From Piromyces finnis (taxonomy: Eukaryota > Neocallimastigomycota > Neocallimastigomycetes > Neocallimastigales > Neocallimastigaceae), in assembly GCA_002104945.1 (NCBI GenBank), contig MCFH01000014.1, forward strand, positions 172,501 through 236,500: a DNA stretch of 64,000 bases. The letters are read 5' to 3'. Within the stretch, counting starts at the first letter, position 1, and every line of letters begins with the position of its first letter. The notes under the pieces were generated by a model. The model was given only the letters and a program-made list of their open reading frames with translations. It was not told the origin of the DNA and did no database searches. A program made the translations under genes and the position numbers. Below, in pieces: positions 1 to 13,761 of this stretch.

Positions 1-2
1 GT

Positions 3-1859
3 AGTAACAATAATAATAATAGCAATAATACCAACAACAACAATACTACTACCACCACTACCACTACCATTCCTAATTATTTCCATTCAACCGAGTCTAA
101 ACCGCTTACTATTGTAACAAAAAAGAATAATGATGAGGAAATTGATAATTATGATAATAGTTACAGTACTAGATATAGTGCATCTAAACCTCTACTTAAT
201 TCTTATTCTAATCCTAGTTATTTAAGTAATTCCTACACTCCTATCTCTTATAATAATAATACAATGGAATATAGAAAAAAGAGAGTATCTATTAGTTCAC
301 GTTCTAGTAGTTCACAAAATTATCCTATTGTCATTACCACCTCACGACAAAGTAATTTGAATTCAAGATACCCTTATTCTACAGTTGTTGAAGGCTCAAC
401 CTCTCCTCTTTCCAAACAAAGATATAATTATGATTATCAATATCAAAGATCGGTTCCTTCCACTTCCTATTATAATGAAACAGCTGTGGAATCTAATGAA
501 AGTTTTAATGATTCCGGTGCTGAACATAATATGGAAGATAATCCTTCTTCTTCTGATAATGAAAAATTTATTGAAGAAGAGGAGGAAGAAGAAGATCAAG
601 AAATAAAAGATGAATATACATCATTAGAAAATAAAGGTAAAAATGAATCAGGGGATATAAATAATAAAAATGACGAAAGGGAGGATGAAGAAAATGAACA
701 GAATATTGAAAATATAAAACATCTTGAAGATTTAGAGATAACGGATAAAACAAAAGAAAATTTATATAAAGCTAAATCTTCAACTTCCTCTTCTCCAAAT
801 ACTATGCTAAAAAGCAATAGTTTTTCAAAAACAAGATCATACAAAAGGAGTAGTTTCTTTAGTCAAGTCATTGAATCAAATAATTTTAAATGTCCTTGGC
901 CAGACTGTGAACAATCTTTTGCCAGTGTAACCTTATTAAATGCGCATGAAATTTATTCACATGGTACACCTTATCCACCTTATCCATTGCCTCAACCAAC
1001 CTATGCTGAATTAACCGATGCAAGACATCGTCTTTTATGGCATATTAAAAATAATATTAGTACTAATCCTTTAAATATCTATAATTCTAACTACTGTTCA
1101 AGTGTTCAATCTCCCAGTAGTTCTATATACTCTTCTGATAGTCCATGTAGTAATAATTTTGCAAAACCACCAAATTCTGCTTCTTCCTTTAAATCTTATG
1201 AATCTTCTAGTACTTTTACAGAAACGAAAAACACACCAGAAGAATCAAATCCTAACTCTGAAAAGGATGAAAATAAGGAAAAATCCAATGAAAAGAAATC
1301 TACCACTCCAGAAGAAACAAATAAACAAAATGAAAATCATATTATTAAAAAGATTTCTAAAATGAAAGAAAACATACCCCATCTTAATATTGAAAATATC
1401 CCGCTAAATAATCGTCAAAGCAAATCAAGTCTTGAAAGTAAAAATACCTCCAGAAAATATACCCAGTCTCTCTCTTCCACTAGTGCCACGATGCAATCCT
1501 TAAGAGTTCAAATTAAAGTAGATATAAAAGAACATTTATTCCATTATTTATTTACACCCTATATTAGATATTCCCATTATACAAAATCTTATAGTTGTTT
1601 CTTTGACGGTATTCAAGGTCGATCGATCGTCGGTGAAATATTAGAAGACCCTGATTGGGATATTCGATGTGAAGATGAATACAGTGTCAGTTACATAAAA
1701 ATGGTGGAAGGATCACGAGATGCTGGAATTCTATTTTCATGGGAAAGGAAAAAAGTGGATGAATGGTTTCCACCTTCTGATGATGAAAATGAAAGGCCAA
1801 CTTTATATAATGATATTGTTACAATAAATTTTGTAGTTGCAAGCACAAAAAAAAGATAA
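3..1859 (+). CDS. C2H2 zinc-finger protein, 5' end outside window
   Basis: The reading frame is open from base 3 to a TAA at 1857-1859, so the start lies left of the window; the first in-window ATG (264) follows about 87 in-frame codons rich in Asn and Thr. Counting from that ATG, residues 1-200 are Ser/Asn-rich and acidic (a Glu run near 108-114). One C2H2 finger follows near 210-232: CPWPDC, 12 residues, then HEIYSH (C-x4-C-x12-H-x4-H). A low-complexity Ser/Lys/Glu linker follows. The C-terminal 110 residues (about 420-531) are ordered-looking, with aromatic residues and the motif DPDWDIRCEDEYSVSYIK; I do not recognise this domain. The finger suggests nucleic-acid binding, probably in the nucleus. 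A single finger rarely gives strong DNA specificity, so an RNA or protein partner is possible. No intron is visible in this part. Confidence 0.8.
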   Translation, partial: SNNNNNSNNTNNNNTTTTTTTTIPNYFHSTESKPLTIVTKKNNDEEIDNYDNSYSTRYSASKPLLNSYSNPSYLSNSYTPISYNNNTMEYRKKRVSISSRSSSSQNYPIVITTSRQSNLNSRYPYSTVVEGSTSPLSKQRYNYDYQYQRSVPSTSYYNETAVESNESFNDSGAEHNMEDNPSSSDNEKFIEEEEEEEDQEIKDEYTSLENKGKNESGDINNKNDEREDEENEQNIENIKHLEDLEITDKTKENLYKAKSSTSSSPNTMLKSNSFSKTRSYKRSSFFSQVIESNNFKCPWPDCEQSFASVTLLNAHEIYSHGTPYPPYPLPQPTYAELTDARHRLLWHIKNNISTNPLNIYNSNYCSSVQSPSSSIYSSDSPCSNNFAKPPNSASSFKSYESSSTFTETKNTPEESNPNSEKDENKEKSNEKKSTTPEETNKQNENHIIKKISKMKENIPHLNIENIPLNNRQSKSSLESKNTSRKYTQSLSSTSATMQSLRVQIKVDIKEHLFHYLFTPYIRYSHYTKSYSCFFDGIQGRSIVGEILEDPDWDIRCEDEYSVSYIKMVEGSRDAGILFSWERKKVDEWFPPSDDENERPTLYNDIVTINFVVASTKKR

Positions 1860-4187
1860 TAATAATAATAGTAATAAGGAAATAGATACATATACAAATT
1901 TAAATTTACTAATTATTATTAAAACAAAAAATAAAAAAAAATATTATTCATTGTCAATACTATTCTATTTATTATTGAAAAAAAAAAAAAAAAAAAAAAA
2001 AAAAGAGAGAGAGAATGAAAGGATATATTGTAGTAATATGAGTTATAATATAATAAACGTTTTTTTTTTACATTATATGATTTAATAACAATTCAAATGT
2101 AAATTAAAATTATTAATCAAATAAAAAGAAACTTTTTAATTAAAAACCACGTTATTTTGAAATATAAATATTTACTATTTATTATTATTAATAATAATAT
2201 TATTATTATTATATTGTTATTTTGCATTTTTAATTATAATTTTATTATATTACTATCATATAAATTATAAAATACATTTACATTATCAACAACTTTAATA
2301 AATATATTTATAAAATGGTAATACATTTGATATTTTGAAATTTATGCAATGTTTTATATTATAATTTTTTTTATAGAAAAAAATTATAACTTTAATTTGT
2401 TATTGCATAAATACAATAGTTATATTTTCTTTTTACATTTTAAAATTATATTGTGTGTTTAATGAATTATTTATAAAATATCAATGATGGGTATAGTTTT
2501 ATAATTATTAATTATTCATTTTACCTACGACTTTTATTAGAATTTTAAAGTTTTCTTTTCTTCAATATTATGTATAAGGGTTAATTTTCTTTTCATTATA
2601 TTTTTACTATGTTAAAAAATTAATAATTTTTGGAAAATTAACTTTTATATAAAATAATTAACTTAAACATCATAGTCTTCATATATTAGCAGTGGAACAG
2701 ATACCATTTCATTCATTTTTTAGCATTCAATTATAATGAAAATAACCGTTGGAAATCCATAAAACTTTGTATCATTTGCAGCTTCCAAGTTTCCTTTCCT
2801 ATGTAGCTATTGATGTGGTGATTTTTTTTAAATTTTTTAATATTAAATTTTAATCTATATAAATATGGTATCTTTTTTTTAAATTAAAAATATTTTTTTG
2901 TTTTTTTTTTTACTTAATATATTGTATAATATAAATATTTTAATCACTTCTATATATTAATGTACATTTTTAATTTACATATAACATCTCACATTATATT
3001 CAAATATATTATGATAATATACTATAATGTATTGATAATATATTATGATTTTAAAGTCTATCAATGGTGCACAAAAATATATTGGATTGCTTAATCAATA
3101 TATTATATTACTTTTTAATTTTTATAGTATTCAATTATAATACTAGGAGATTAATATAATAATATATTATATTTAATATATTACAAGTAAATTTAAAATT
3201 ACATATATACAGAAAAGTAAAAAAAAAATTTTTATATAATTTTGAAAAAGATAACTTTTTTTTATAAAATAATATGAAAAATAATATGAAAAAAAAAAGG
3301 TCTATAGTTAAGAAAAAGAATGAATATGTTTTTTTATTTCTTTCTATTAACATTAGAAATATAAATAAATCATAGTAAGTTTTCATATTTTTTTATTTAA
3401 ATTTATGGCAAGTGTTTTACAAATTTTATAAATATAAATTAATTTAATAATATTAAAATTTATATATTAAATATACATTACATGATTACATGGTTTATAT
3501 TAAAAAAAAATATTAATATATATTAAAATATAAGAAAAGAAAAATTTAATCTTTATAAAAGAAAGAAAATTTCACAAAAATTTAATTATTACCACTTTTT
3601 ATTTTTATTTTTTTTTATAATAGAATTATATCCTTTGAAGTGTATTATAATAATAATAATAAATTTTGAAATTTTGAAATTTTGAAATTAACAGTTATAT
3701 ATGCTATATAAAATATAACATATAAAAAAAGTATAAAAAAGACATATATAAGAAGCTAAAAAAACAAAGCAAAATCAAAAATAAAACCAAATATTTGACA
3801 TAGTATAATTTATTTTTTTTAATAGAAATATTAATATAAAGTTAAATTCATTTAAATAATTTTTCTTTATAACATTCAGTAGTGTAGTAATAAATAATTA
3901 ATCTTTAATTTTATCTTATTTTAATAACAAAAGGAAAAATACAACAACTATCAAATAATAATAGATAAAATGAATTAAAGATTAAAATTTTAAAAATAAG
4001 AATTAATTCAATAATTTTTTATTTTTATATATATACACCCCACACCTTCATCACTATATATAAAATAAAAAACTTTTTTTTATAATATTTACTAAGCAAC
4101 TAATTAATAAATATTAAAACAAAAATAATTAAAATAATTTAATATTGACAAATAAATAAATTACATTTTTGAATTAATAATATAAAA
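1860..4187. other. Intergenic A/T desert
   Basis: No gene is supported. The stretch is almost pure A/T with many T and A runs. The one less AT-rich patch, about 2680-2820, reads without a convincing frame on either strand. The 3' end is the upstream region of the CBS/PB1 gene. Confidence 0.6.
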
Positions 4188-7100
4188 ATGAAGTTAAAGG
4201 ATATTAAAGGTGTTTTTGGATCTAAAAAGGGAAATCAATTAAAAATTAGATCCAGAAAGGACAAGAGTCTTAAAAAGAAATTAACTAGTTCTATGTCAAG
4301 AAAATTGACTAGAATGAATGGTATAATTTGTGATCCTTCAAAATCTACTGATTTAGAAACAGAGCTGACTCTCTCCCCAGCAATTACAGTACATTATACT
4401 TCAAAAATTGTCGATGTTGCAAAAGTTATGTCAGTGAAAGATAATACTACTTGTGTATTAGTTATTGATGATCGTGGTCAATTATGTGGTAAGTAATTAG
4501 AATAATAAATAAAATTTAAAATAATATATTAGATTTTTTCAAGAATTCAACAAATTTTAAATTTAAAATATCTTCATATATATTAAAATATAAAAAAAAT
4601 TTTTTTCAACTTTTTAAAAATATATATATATAAATGTAATGAAAAGGTATTTTAACGGACAAAGATATTGTTTTCCGTGTATTGGCAACAGGCATGGATC
4701 CAAAAAGAACAGCTGTTCATACTGTTATGACTGCTGTAAGTTCATTATCATATAGTTATTATTAAAACAATTCATATTATAAATTCTTGCCCTATTGGAA
4801 TGAAAAATTATTAATAATATAAATAATATTATATCCTTTTTTTTAAAAAAAAATATTATGTTTATAGAACCCTGTTACAGCAACATTAGAAACAGCTAAA
4901 AAGGTTGCAATGCAAGCCATTTATACCGGGGCTTTTTGGCATATTCCAATTATCAATGATAGTGATTCATCCTCAGTAGTAAAAACCAATATTATCGGTA
5001 TGATTAATTTAAATGAATTATTTGGAAGAGATATTGTTGAAAAACTTCAACAAACTCCTTCATTTATGGAATTTTCATCCGTTCCATCAAATAGTGAAGT
5101 AAGTTTTGCCAATAGATCTATGTATTCCGAAATTGATATGATATCAAGATATGAAGAAATAAGACAACAAAAATTAACTGTAGTTTTGGACCAACACGAA
5201 GAAAGTCCACCAGAAGTAAGTACAGGATAAATAGGATAGATGATATATAGAATGGAAAATAAAATTAAAATATTAATAAATATGTATTAACCTTTTTTTT
5301 TTCTTTGTAAAACCAATTCCTTTATTCAATTTAAATTAAAGATTGATGGGAAAATGAATGTATCAATTGCCTCAAATATTATGAAAATTTATAAAAAAGG
5401 TGCTGTTATTGTATGTGATACAGATACTAGATCATTATTGGGTATTTTAACAACTCAAGATTTAATTTTAAGAGTTGTTGCTGCTGGCAGATACCCAACT
5501 TCAACCTCAGCTAAAAGTGTTATGACACCAAATCCACCAGTTGTTAATCCAAATAAACAAGTTTCAAAAACTCTTCAATACATGTTAGATAATAAATATA
5601 AATATATTGTTATTGGAGCTGATTTAAAGATTACAGGAATTGTTGATATTTTAGAGGTTACAAGAGCTGCTTTACAACAAGTAAATAAAATAGATAAATA
5701 AATAAAATCTAGAAATTTAGCATATTTTAAAATTATTATACTAATAATTTTAAAAATAATTTTTTATAAATATTTCGTATATAGTTACAAGATCGTGATG
5801 AAATCGAAGAAGATGCTAAATCAAGAAGATCATTTAGTGAAGATGGTAGTAGTTATTATGAAACAAGTAGTAGATTAATTCATAAATCTTCCAGATCTTC
5901 TTTCCAAAGTTTTGATGACAATGATAAAGCTAGAAATATTAATCAATTAAAAGCTAATTTGTTAAAGGAAGAATCCCATTTACCAGAAAATATATTAGGT
6001 AATATTTCTGATGAAGAAGATAGAAATGAAATTAATCCATCTACCATATTACCAAGGGATATTTCATTAATGAATAATATAATAACAGAAACCATACCAG
6101 AGATCGATGAAGAAAAAGAATCAGAAAATAATCGTATATTGGACAAATTGAATAGTCCTTCCAACGAATTATACGATATCATTGAGGATACAAACAATAT
6201 TACTGAGCCAACAACAATGGAATCCTCTGAACAACCATTTATTGAAGATGAAATCCAACAATATAATAATGAAGAAATACAAAATAATTTACCTGTAATA
6301 GAAATTAAATTAGATCCTGATATGGATGCTCAACAACAGTCTCCTATTGAAACAAATAATTATGATATTGAACAAAACACCAAATCAAACGAAATCGAAT
6401 TAAACAGTGATGATCAAGTTGCTTCACAGGATATGATGGAAACTGATCATCAACAAGTTGTTGAATCCAACAAAAATGAAAATATTAATGAAATTATTTT
6501 ACCAGATGAAATTGAAGATCATATTAATGAAATTATTGAAAACAGTGTAATTATCACTAATCAAAATGAAATTACTAAGCCAAATAAAGATACCGAACCA
6601 AATATTGATGATAATGGAATAATAGTATCAGAAGAAAGTAAAACAACAGTAGATGAAATCATTGAATCAAATAAAATTAAAGAAACAAATAATAATATTG
6701 AATCAAATGAAATAGAAGTTAATATAGATAATAATATAATAATTTCATCAAACAATAATGAAGTTTTACAAAATGAAAATATTTTGGAAGATATTAATGG
6801 TATTAAACCAGAAGATCTTATAGAGATTAATAATGATGCTAATGAATATGAAAATGTTGAAATTAATAATGTTAATGAATATGAAAATGTTGTGACTGAA
6901 AATAATTTAGAATTACAAGACATTAACATGAATGATGATCAATTTAAAGATATTCCAATTTCCGTACCAGAACTTATTGTTAGCGATGAAGATGCAAACG
7001 TTCAAATCGGTCAGGAACAAGTTCAATCTTCATTAACAAATGATGATATATTAACAAATGATGATATGGAACCAATTAGCAATATTCCAAGAGAACTTGC

Positions 7101-8832
7101 AATGATTGAAGAAAGTATTAATCAATATAATATGAATAAATTAGCAGTACCTTCCACTTTAAATAATTCACAAAACATTAAAAAGGATGTTGCAACTTTT
7201 GATGCTCTTCTTGAAATTGAAGTTAACGACGAAGGTATTCATAATAGTGTTCATTGTAATAACACTTATTATGATATGGATAACTTTGTTGTCACAAATA
7301 ATAATATTTTTGATGATTCTGAAAAAGAAGTATCTGATGAAGCTAAAAAACTTGTTGAAAACATTATTAACTCACAATCAGATGGCATTACCGCCGATGA
7401 AGTCTTCACAGAAAATGGAAATGATAATGCCACTGAAGATGATAATCACATCAATAATTTGGATATCATCAAAGAAGAAGAACCTGTTCTAATTCCTACA
7501 AATGAACCAGAATTTATTAGTAGTGTTTCTAACCCAGAAATTAAATTTGATGAAAATCAATATGCTAATTCAAGCGAAAGTGAATTTACCAATAATAATC
7601 TTAAATCTTCTGATAATCTTGAAAATAACAATAATGAAATATATGATCTTTCAACTATTATGCCATCATCCCCACCAATGCCTATTAATAATTACCAAGA
7701 TAAAATCATACCAACATTAGATTTGAATGACTCTATGGAAAAAGAAACTAGTAGTTTAAAGAGTCATGAAATACATGGTAGTCTTCATAGTAGTCTTCAG
7801 GATCAAGACTCTTTCAATATGAATCATCACGAAATTGCCAGTATTCAAAGTCACGATTTTAGTAGAAATAATGATTTTATTCCTATTCGTAATAGTATTC
7901 ATATGGAAGAAGATTTATCCTCAACCTTACATCCAACCGCCGGAATAGATGATAATAGTAAAGACAAGGATGATGATGCAAAGAGTGCTATCATGGAAAC
8001 GATTGCTTTAGACAGTGATAGTAATATAGTTTTAGATCATAATCAAGAACAAAACCCTGTTATTGAAAGAGGTAATCTTATTGAATTCCAAAAGGAAGAT
8101 GAACAAAAGAATAAAAATACACCTAAATCAGTATTAGAATATATTCGTCAAATTGTTACCCCAAATGTCATTTCTCATATATTCAAATACAGTCTTGATA
8201 AATCACAATTAGATGATGCTTATTCTATGGATGACAATTCTACAACAATGTTGGTAAAACGAGTTGTTGGTGGTCGTGATTTGTATGATGAAGAGGAAAG
8301 AAGATACGAAGATAGAGATGATTCTTCTTCTACTGCTTTATATCCATCTCAATACATGAATACATCACAAAAGAGAGTATCTTTATCAAGATTAGCAGCC
8401 ACACAATCTATTATAAAAGAAGAAGATTTATTATTAAAATGTTTTGATCAAGAAACCGAACAAATCTATAGAATTAATTATAATAACACTTCTAAATTTA
8501 AAGATATTGTTGATACTATTATTAAAAAGAGTGAAATTGAAGATCGTGACACTTTATTATTTGGATACCTTGATGAAGATCGTGATTTCATAAAAATTGA
8601 AACAGAAGAAGATTTCCTTCAAGGTATATGGCTTGCTCGTAAATTATTATGGGGAAGACTTCTTATTGTTATAAAACGTAAACATAAACCTTCTTTAATG
8701 AATATATTACCTTGGAGTAATCGTACCGCCGCTAACAATGCAAATAATGAACAAGGCAATTGGTTAAGTAATGCTATGCTTATTGGTGTAGGTATTGCAG
8801 CAACCTTGGCAGTCAAGAAAATTTCTTCTTAG
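4188..8832 (+). CDS. CBS-domain and PB1-domain tail-anchored protein (Mug70-like)
   Basis: Five exons join in frame: 4188-4488, 4647-4735, 4868-5215, 5342-5680 and 5785-8832, giving about 1374 residues. After a basic N terminus come four CBS modules as two Bateman pairs (about residues 60-360); visible CBS signatures are LCGILTDKDIVFRV, the MTANPVT step joined across an intron, and LLGILTTQDLILRVVAAGRYP. CBS pairs usually bind adenine nucleotides. A roughly 880-residue acidic Asn/Glu/Asp linker follows, then a PB1 domain at about 1240-1325 (starts LLLKCFDQET, ends LLIVIKRKHK) and a final hydrophobic segment at about 1353-1370 just before the stop, as in tail-anchored proteins. CBS plus PB1 matches the fungal family of S. 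pombe Mug70. The PB1 domain should bind another PB1 protein. The linker is far longer than I would expect for this family. Its exact role is unknown. Confidence 0.87.
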
Positions 8833-8850
8833 AGTTATAAGTAGTATAAG

Positions 8851-8887
<37 letters not shown>

Positions 8888-10146
8888 GAGGCACCTTTTA
8901 ATTTATTTCTTCGTTTGTTAATTTCTTAATTTTATAATTTATTATCACTCACCTTTTAATACAATATATCCAATTATTTTTTTTATAACCATTAATTTAC
9001 AACGCAACGAAAGTAAAAAATATATACAATATATTATATAGTTAATCATTCTATCTTTGTAGATTTTTAATAAAAACAATTACTGAAAATATAAAAAAAA
9101 AAAAATTCAGTTAAATTAGTAATAATTTTTTTTAACTTTATATTTGAATAGTCAATAATTCCTTCATTTTACTTATATATATACAATATCATAATAAATA
9201 ATTTTAGAATTCATATACATTCACATTTTCACTTACACATACCACTTGAAAACTATAGTAAAAAAAATAAATTACAATATATTTAAAAAAAAAAATCAAA
9301 AAAAGAGATATAATTCAATATTTTTTTTTTATTCAAAAACAAAAAACTTATAAAAAAAAAAATCAAGGTACACTTTGAAAGAAAAATTTTTTAAAAAAAA
9401 TACGAATTTTGAAAGTAATTATAAAAAGAAAAATTATAGTGAATATATCATCATCGTCACTTTTAATTATCAATTTAAATAAAATAAAAATAAATGAATA
9501 AAAAAAACATTAATAATAAAAAGAAGCTTATATATATTTTTATAGAAATAAGATGTAAATAAGCAACAAGCATTTGTAAAACTTTTACAACTACAATTTT
9601 AAAGCAAAACAAAGTAAAAGTAAAAAAAAGTAATAAATAAATAAATATATACTAAAAAAATAAAAAAATAAAAATAAAAAAAATAATAATATCATCCACA
9701 TCTCTTAATTAAAAATAATAATAAATAATAATAAATAATAATAATAATAATAAAAAATAATAAAATAAAATAAAATAAAAAAGTATAATCACATTTATTA
9801 TCAATTGTATATATATAATTTCAATAACCAAATATAAATTTAAAATTCTATCTAGTTAGAATAAATTCTATTTATACAATAACAAAATAATATTTTCGTA
9901 ACGTCAAAACCACACTATTTATATAATTTATATTTAAAAAAAGTTTTTTTTTTTTTTTTAAACCTTTTTTTTAATCTTCAAATTTTAATTATTTTTTTTT
10001 TTTTTCTTTCTAAAAAGTAATAACATATCGTATATAGTAAAAAAAAAAAAAAAAAATCTTGAATTAATAATAAAATCAATAAAAGAAATAAAAGAAATTT
10101 CATTATAGTTCATATTTAAAGATATTTTTTTTTGTGTGTTCATTTT

Positions 10147-10177
<31 letters not shown>

Positions 10178-10238
10178 TTTTTCATTATTATTTATTTATT
10201 TATTTAAATGAATTCAATTTGTGAAAAGAGGAATTCGA
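8833..10238. other. Intergenic A/T desert with ATTT repeats
   Basis: No gene is supported. It holds poly(A)/poly(T) runs, an ATA/ATAA-rich patch near 9720-9780, and an (ATTT)n run at about 10145-10205 directly before the secreted-protein remnant. Confidence 0.6.
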
Positions 10239-10855
10239 ATGAAATTAAAAATACTCATTGTTATCCTATTTTATGTCAAGAAAATGAGTCGAAACCATAT
10301 ACTACAGAACTGTGTGTAGAAGTAGAATATGATTATCAAAATTTATATAATTCACAAAAATATGAAGATAAAAATATTCCTGAAGAATCACAATCGTATA
10401 CTACAGAACTATATGAAGAAGAAGGACAATATTATCAAAGCTCATATAATTCAATAATAAAATTTAAGTAATACACAATTGCATACTGCTGCATTTTTTT
10501 CCATACTATTTGTTGAAAAAATAGAAGCTATAGAATTCAAAGTGTTAAAGAATATGGCAAAAATAATATATCCTTCTAATAATACTGACACTCAAAGTAT
10601 TATACCTACCACTACTAATATTAATAATACTGTTAGTGTTACTAAAACTAATAGTGTCATTAATACTAGAAATAATACTGTTTTTTCTACTGAAAATACT
10701 ATTACTAATGCGAATTATACTATTAATGATATCAATGATAAAAATTCTACTAATACAATTGTTCCATCAATGTTTCATCTAACGCAATTAAAACTTCTAA
10801 TTCACTTTTAGGAATTATTAATGTTATGATTGCAATTCTTATGTTCGTTTCATAA
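10239..10855 (+). pseudogene. Frameshifted secreted GPI-type Ser/Thr/Asn-rich protein remnant
   Basis: The parts of one secreted cell-surface protein lie in order but in alternating frames. ATG 10239 opens a signal-peptide-like start (MKLKILIVILFYV) that soon hits a stop. The body continues in another frame (about 10275-10470) with two imperfect copies of a unit beginning YTTEL, about 99 nt apart. It then moves to a Thr/Asn-rich stretch at about 10461-10780, and returns to the second frame for a hydrophobic tail ending LLGIINVMIAILMFVS at the TAA 10853-10855, which looks like a GPI-attachment signal. At least three frame changes are needed (near 10275-10295, 10455-10475 and 10770-10785). The last is explained by loss of one A in a short A run. 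No GT-AG introns fit. Either the gene is dead or the assembly has homopolymer errors. Confidence 0.65.
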
Positions 10856-11302
10856 TAAAAAAAATAATCAATTTAGTTTAAATAAATATTATAATAAAGA
10901 AGAAGAAGAAAGAGTTGATGTATTTTAAAATTATTAATAAAATTTTATTTATTAATTATTCAAATATCACAAAAAAAAAAAAAATAATAAATAAAATTTT
11001 AAGATTTCCAATAAAAAAATAATATATGAAATTAAAGATTTATGAATTAATTTTTTTTTTATTATTATTATTTATTTTTGTTGTTTTTAAAAAGGTTGTT
11101 TTAAACAACATAAATTTATATAAATTTTAAAAAATAATATAAAATAAAATAGACAATCTAATAATAAATAATAAATAAAATTATATGAAATAAAAATAAA
11201 AAGAACAAACAATATAATAATAACAATAGTAAAAATAATAATAAATAAATAATTAAAAATATAATAAAGCTATTTTGTAAAAAATTTTTTATTAAAAAAA
11301 AA

Positions 11303-13761
11303 ATGTTATCAAAACGTCAACTGGATAATTTAAGTCCAGAATTAAAACCTTATTTAAAATATGGTATTGTTATAGATGCTGGTAGTTCTGGTTCAAGAAT
11401 TCAAATTTATTCATGGATAGATACTAATTTTTTAATGGAAAAAATACAAAGCGGTGAAGGTGATAAATATCAAGATTTCATTACAAGTGATGGTTTACCT
11501 ATAATTAAACAAGGTTCTTCCAACGATAACTTTGATGCACAATTAAAAATAGATACCGAAGGTATATTAAAATGAAGTATAAAAAAAAAATTGGTATATT
11601 ATATATATAATTGTTTTTATTTATGTTTTTATTTTTTTAATTCTTTCATATCTTTTGCTTTTGTTTTTATTCTTCCTGCTTTATTTTGTTTTGTTTTTTT
11701 AAAAATAAAAATAAGATAAAATAAAAAAAAAAAAAAAAAAAAAAGGAAAAAATAACTTTTTTGTAAAATATATTTTTAAAATTGAAAATAAAATTTATTT
11801 ATTATATAAATAATTTTCATTTTATTTTATTTTTCCCTAACTTTATAAATAATGTATATATTAAAGTATATTATTAATATTTTTTAATTTTATATTCAAT
11901 ATATTAATTTTAAAAATAAAAAGGCATTTCAGCTTATGCTGGTCATGCCAAAGATATTGGACCAAATCATATTAAAATCTTAATGGATTATGCTATGTCA
12001 TTTATACCAAGTGATAAGTATGCAGATACAGAAGTATACTTATTCGCAACTGCTGGAATGCGACTTTTAACCGATATACAACAAAAAGAAATTTTAGATG
12101 AAATTTACAACTACACAAAAAATAATTATCAATTTAAATTAAAAAATAGGGAAACAAATATTCGAGTAATTTCAGGAGAAGAAGAAGGTTTATTCGGTTG
12201 GATATCCACTAATTACTTACAACATGGATTTAGTGTTGATGAAGGTACAAATGAACGTCAAACTTATAATTTTGTTGATATGGGAGGTGCGTCTACCCAA
12301 ATTGCATTTGAATTAAATAAAAAAATTAAAATTGACGGTAAAAGTATAGACGCATTACAAAATGCTAAAAAAAATAAAAGTGATAAAAATATAATAAAAT
12401 TAAATATCAATAATTTATATGGAGATTCTTTAGATTTTAATATTTTTGTTATTACCTTCCTTCAATATGGTGTTAACGAAACTAGACGAAGATATTTAGA
12501 AGCATTTCTAGATAAAAAGAGAAAAGACGAGAATTATCAAGCATTATTAAAAGCATATAATTCAAATACCCAAGAAGAAAAAAGAGAAGAAAAAAACGAT
12601 GGAGATGCTATTCCTAAAGCACTTATTGAATCAAATAAAAACACTGCAGAAATGGATGAGAATATTGAACCAAAAGAAGCACCACAAAATGATGATACAA
12701 TCAATTCATCGCCCATTAAAAAGCCATCTATATCAGTGAATATAGCATCTTCTACCGATGAAAAAGATAAATTAATATGGGAGGATCCATGTCTTCCAAT
12801 AAATGGTCGTCAAGATTTAATTAAACCATTAGATTATGTTAATATGTTTGGAGGAAAAGAAGGTAAATTTATAGAAGAAAATGTTATTATCAAAGGTACT
12901 GGTCAGTACGATGAATGTGTTAAAGATGTCTATCCTTTATTAAATTCAACCATCCCATGCACCTCCGATTCTTGTCTTTTCAATAATATTTACAGTCCCT
13001 ACACCGACTTTAATGATGGAAAATTTGTTGCTATCGGTAAATATTGGGATGTTACTAACGTATATCATCAAGCTGGTCTCTATGATTATGACGATTTCCA
13101 GAAATCATCCATAGATTTTTGTAAAACTGATTGGTCCGTTCATTTAAATGACTATAATACTGGCAAATATCCAGATTTAAGAAGGCCTTATGATCTTGCC
13201 TTAAATTGTTTCCGTAGTGCCTATCTTGAAAATATTATTCATCAAGGATACAAGATACCAAAGGAAGATAATGAAGCAATTCCACTTACTACTATTGCCT
13301 ATATTAATGGTACTGAAGCTTCCTGGGCCTTAGGAGCATTAATTAATCAAATTAGTGGTACTATTGGTAGTTATGATCCAAATGCCACTTCAGCAGTCAA
13401 TTCAAAGTCCATTGCGGCCAATTTTATTAGTACATCACATAACCTATCAATTTCAGCAGTATCCATTATTGCAGTTGCAGCGGTTATTCTCTTCCGTCAA
13501 CGTAAAAACAATTCCAATAAATATAAGGATAGTTTAGAAGAAGTTCCTTTAACCAACATTCATACTGAAAATATAGATGATCAAACAGATTCTGTTCTTG
13601 ATATAGATCAAGAATTAGAAGGATTATCAGTACCTTCACAATATGATACTGAAATTTTGGAAGATGATGATAATATAGACATTGCTATTGATAATGCCAT
13701 CACTGATCATGAAAATGATAAAAGTAATAGAGATACCGAACAATTACTTTCTTTAAATTAA
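11303..13761 (+). CDS. YND1: GDA1/CD39-family nucleoside phosphatase, Ynd1-like Golgi apyrase
   Basis: Two exons (11303-11561 and 11924-13761) join through a split Gly codon to give about 698 residues. The apyrase conserved regions appear in order: DAGSSGSR (25-32), ATAGMR (128-133), SGEEEGLFGW (170-179) and DMGGASTQ (205-212), followed by the FLQYGVNETRRRYLEAF element. The nucleotide-binding Gly-rich loops and the catalytic Glu of the third region are intact. There is no N-terminal signal. A single membrane segment near 593-613 is followed by an acidic tail of about 85 residues. This layout matches yeast Ynd1, which hydrolyses nucleoside di- and triphosphates in the Golgi lumen and supports glycosylation by removing nucleoside diphosphate released by sugar transferases. 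Between regions 4 and 5 is a long Lys/Glu-rich insertion (about 290-360). Symbol given by architecture. Confidence 0.92.

Noticed and set aside
2680-2820. Less AT-rich patch possibly coding or snRNA
   Set aside because: Stops interrupt every frame and it lacks motifs of U1, U2, U4 or U6 RNAs.
3135-3386. 83-codon Phe/Leu-rich frame on the minus strand
   Set aside because: Translation of T-rich sequence with no domain or start context; similar frames recur across every desert in the window.
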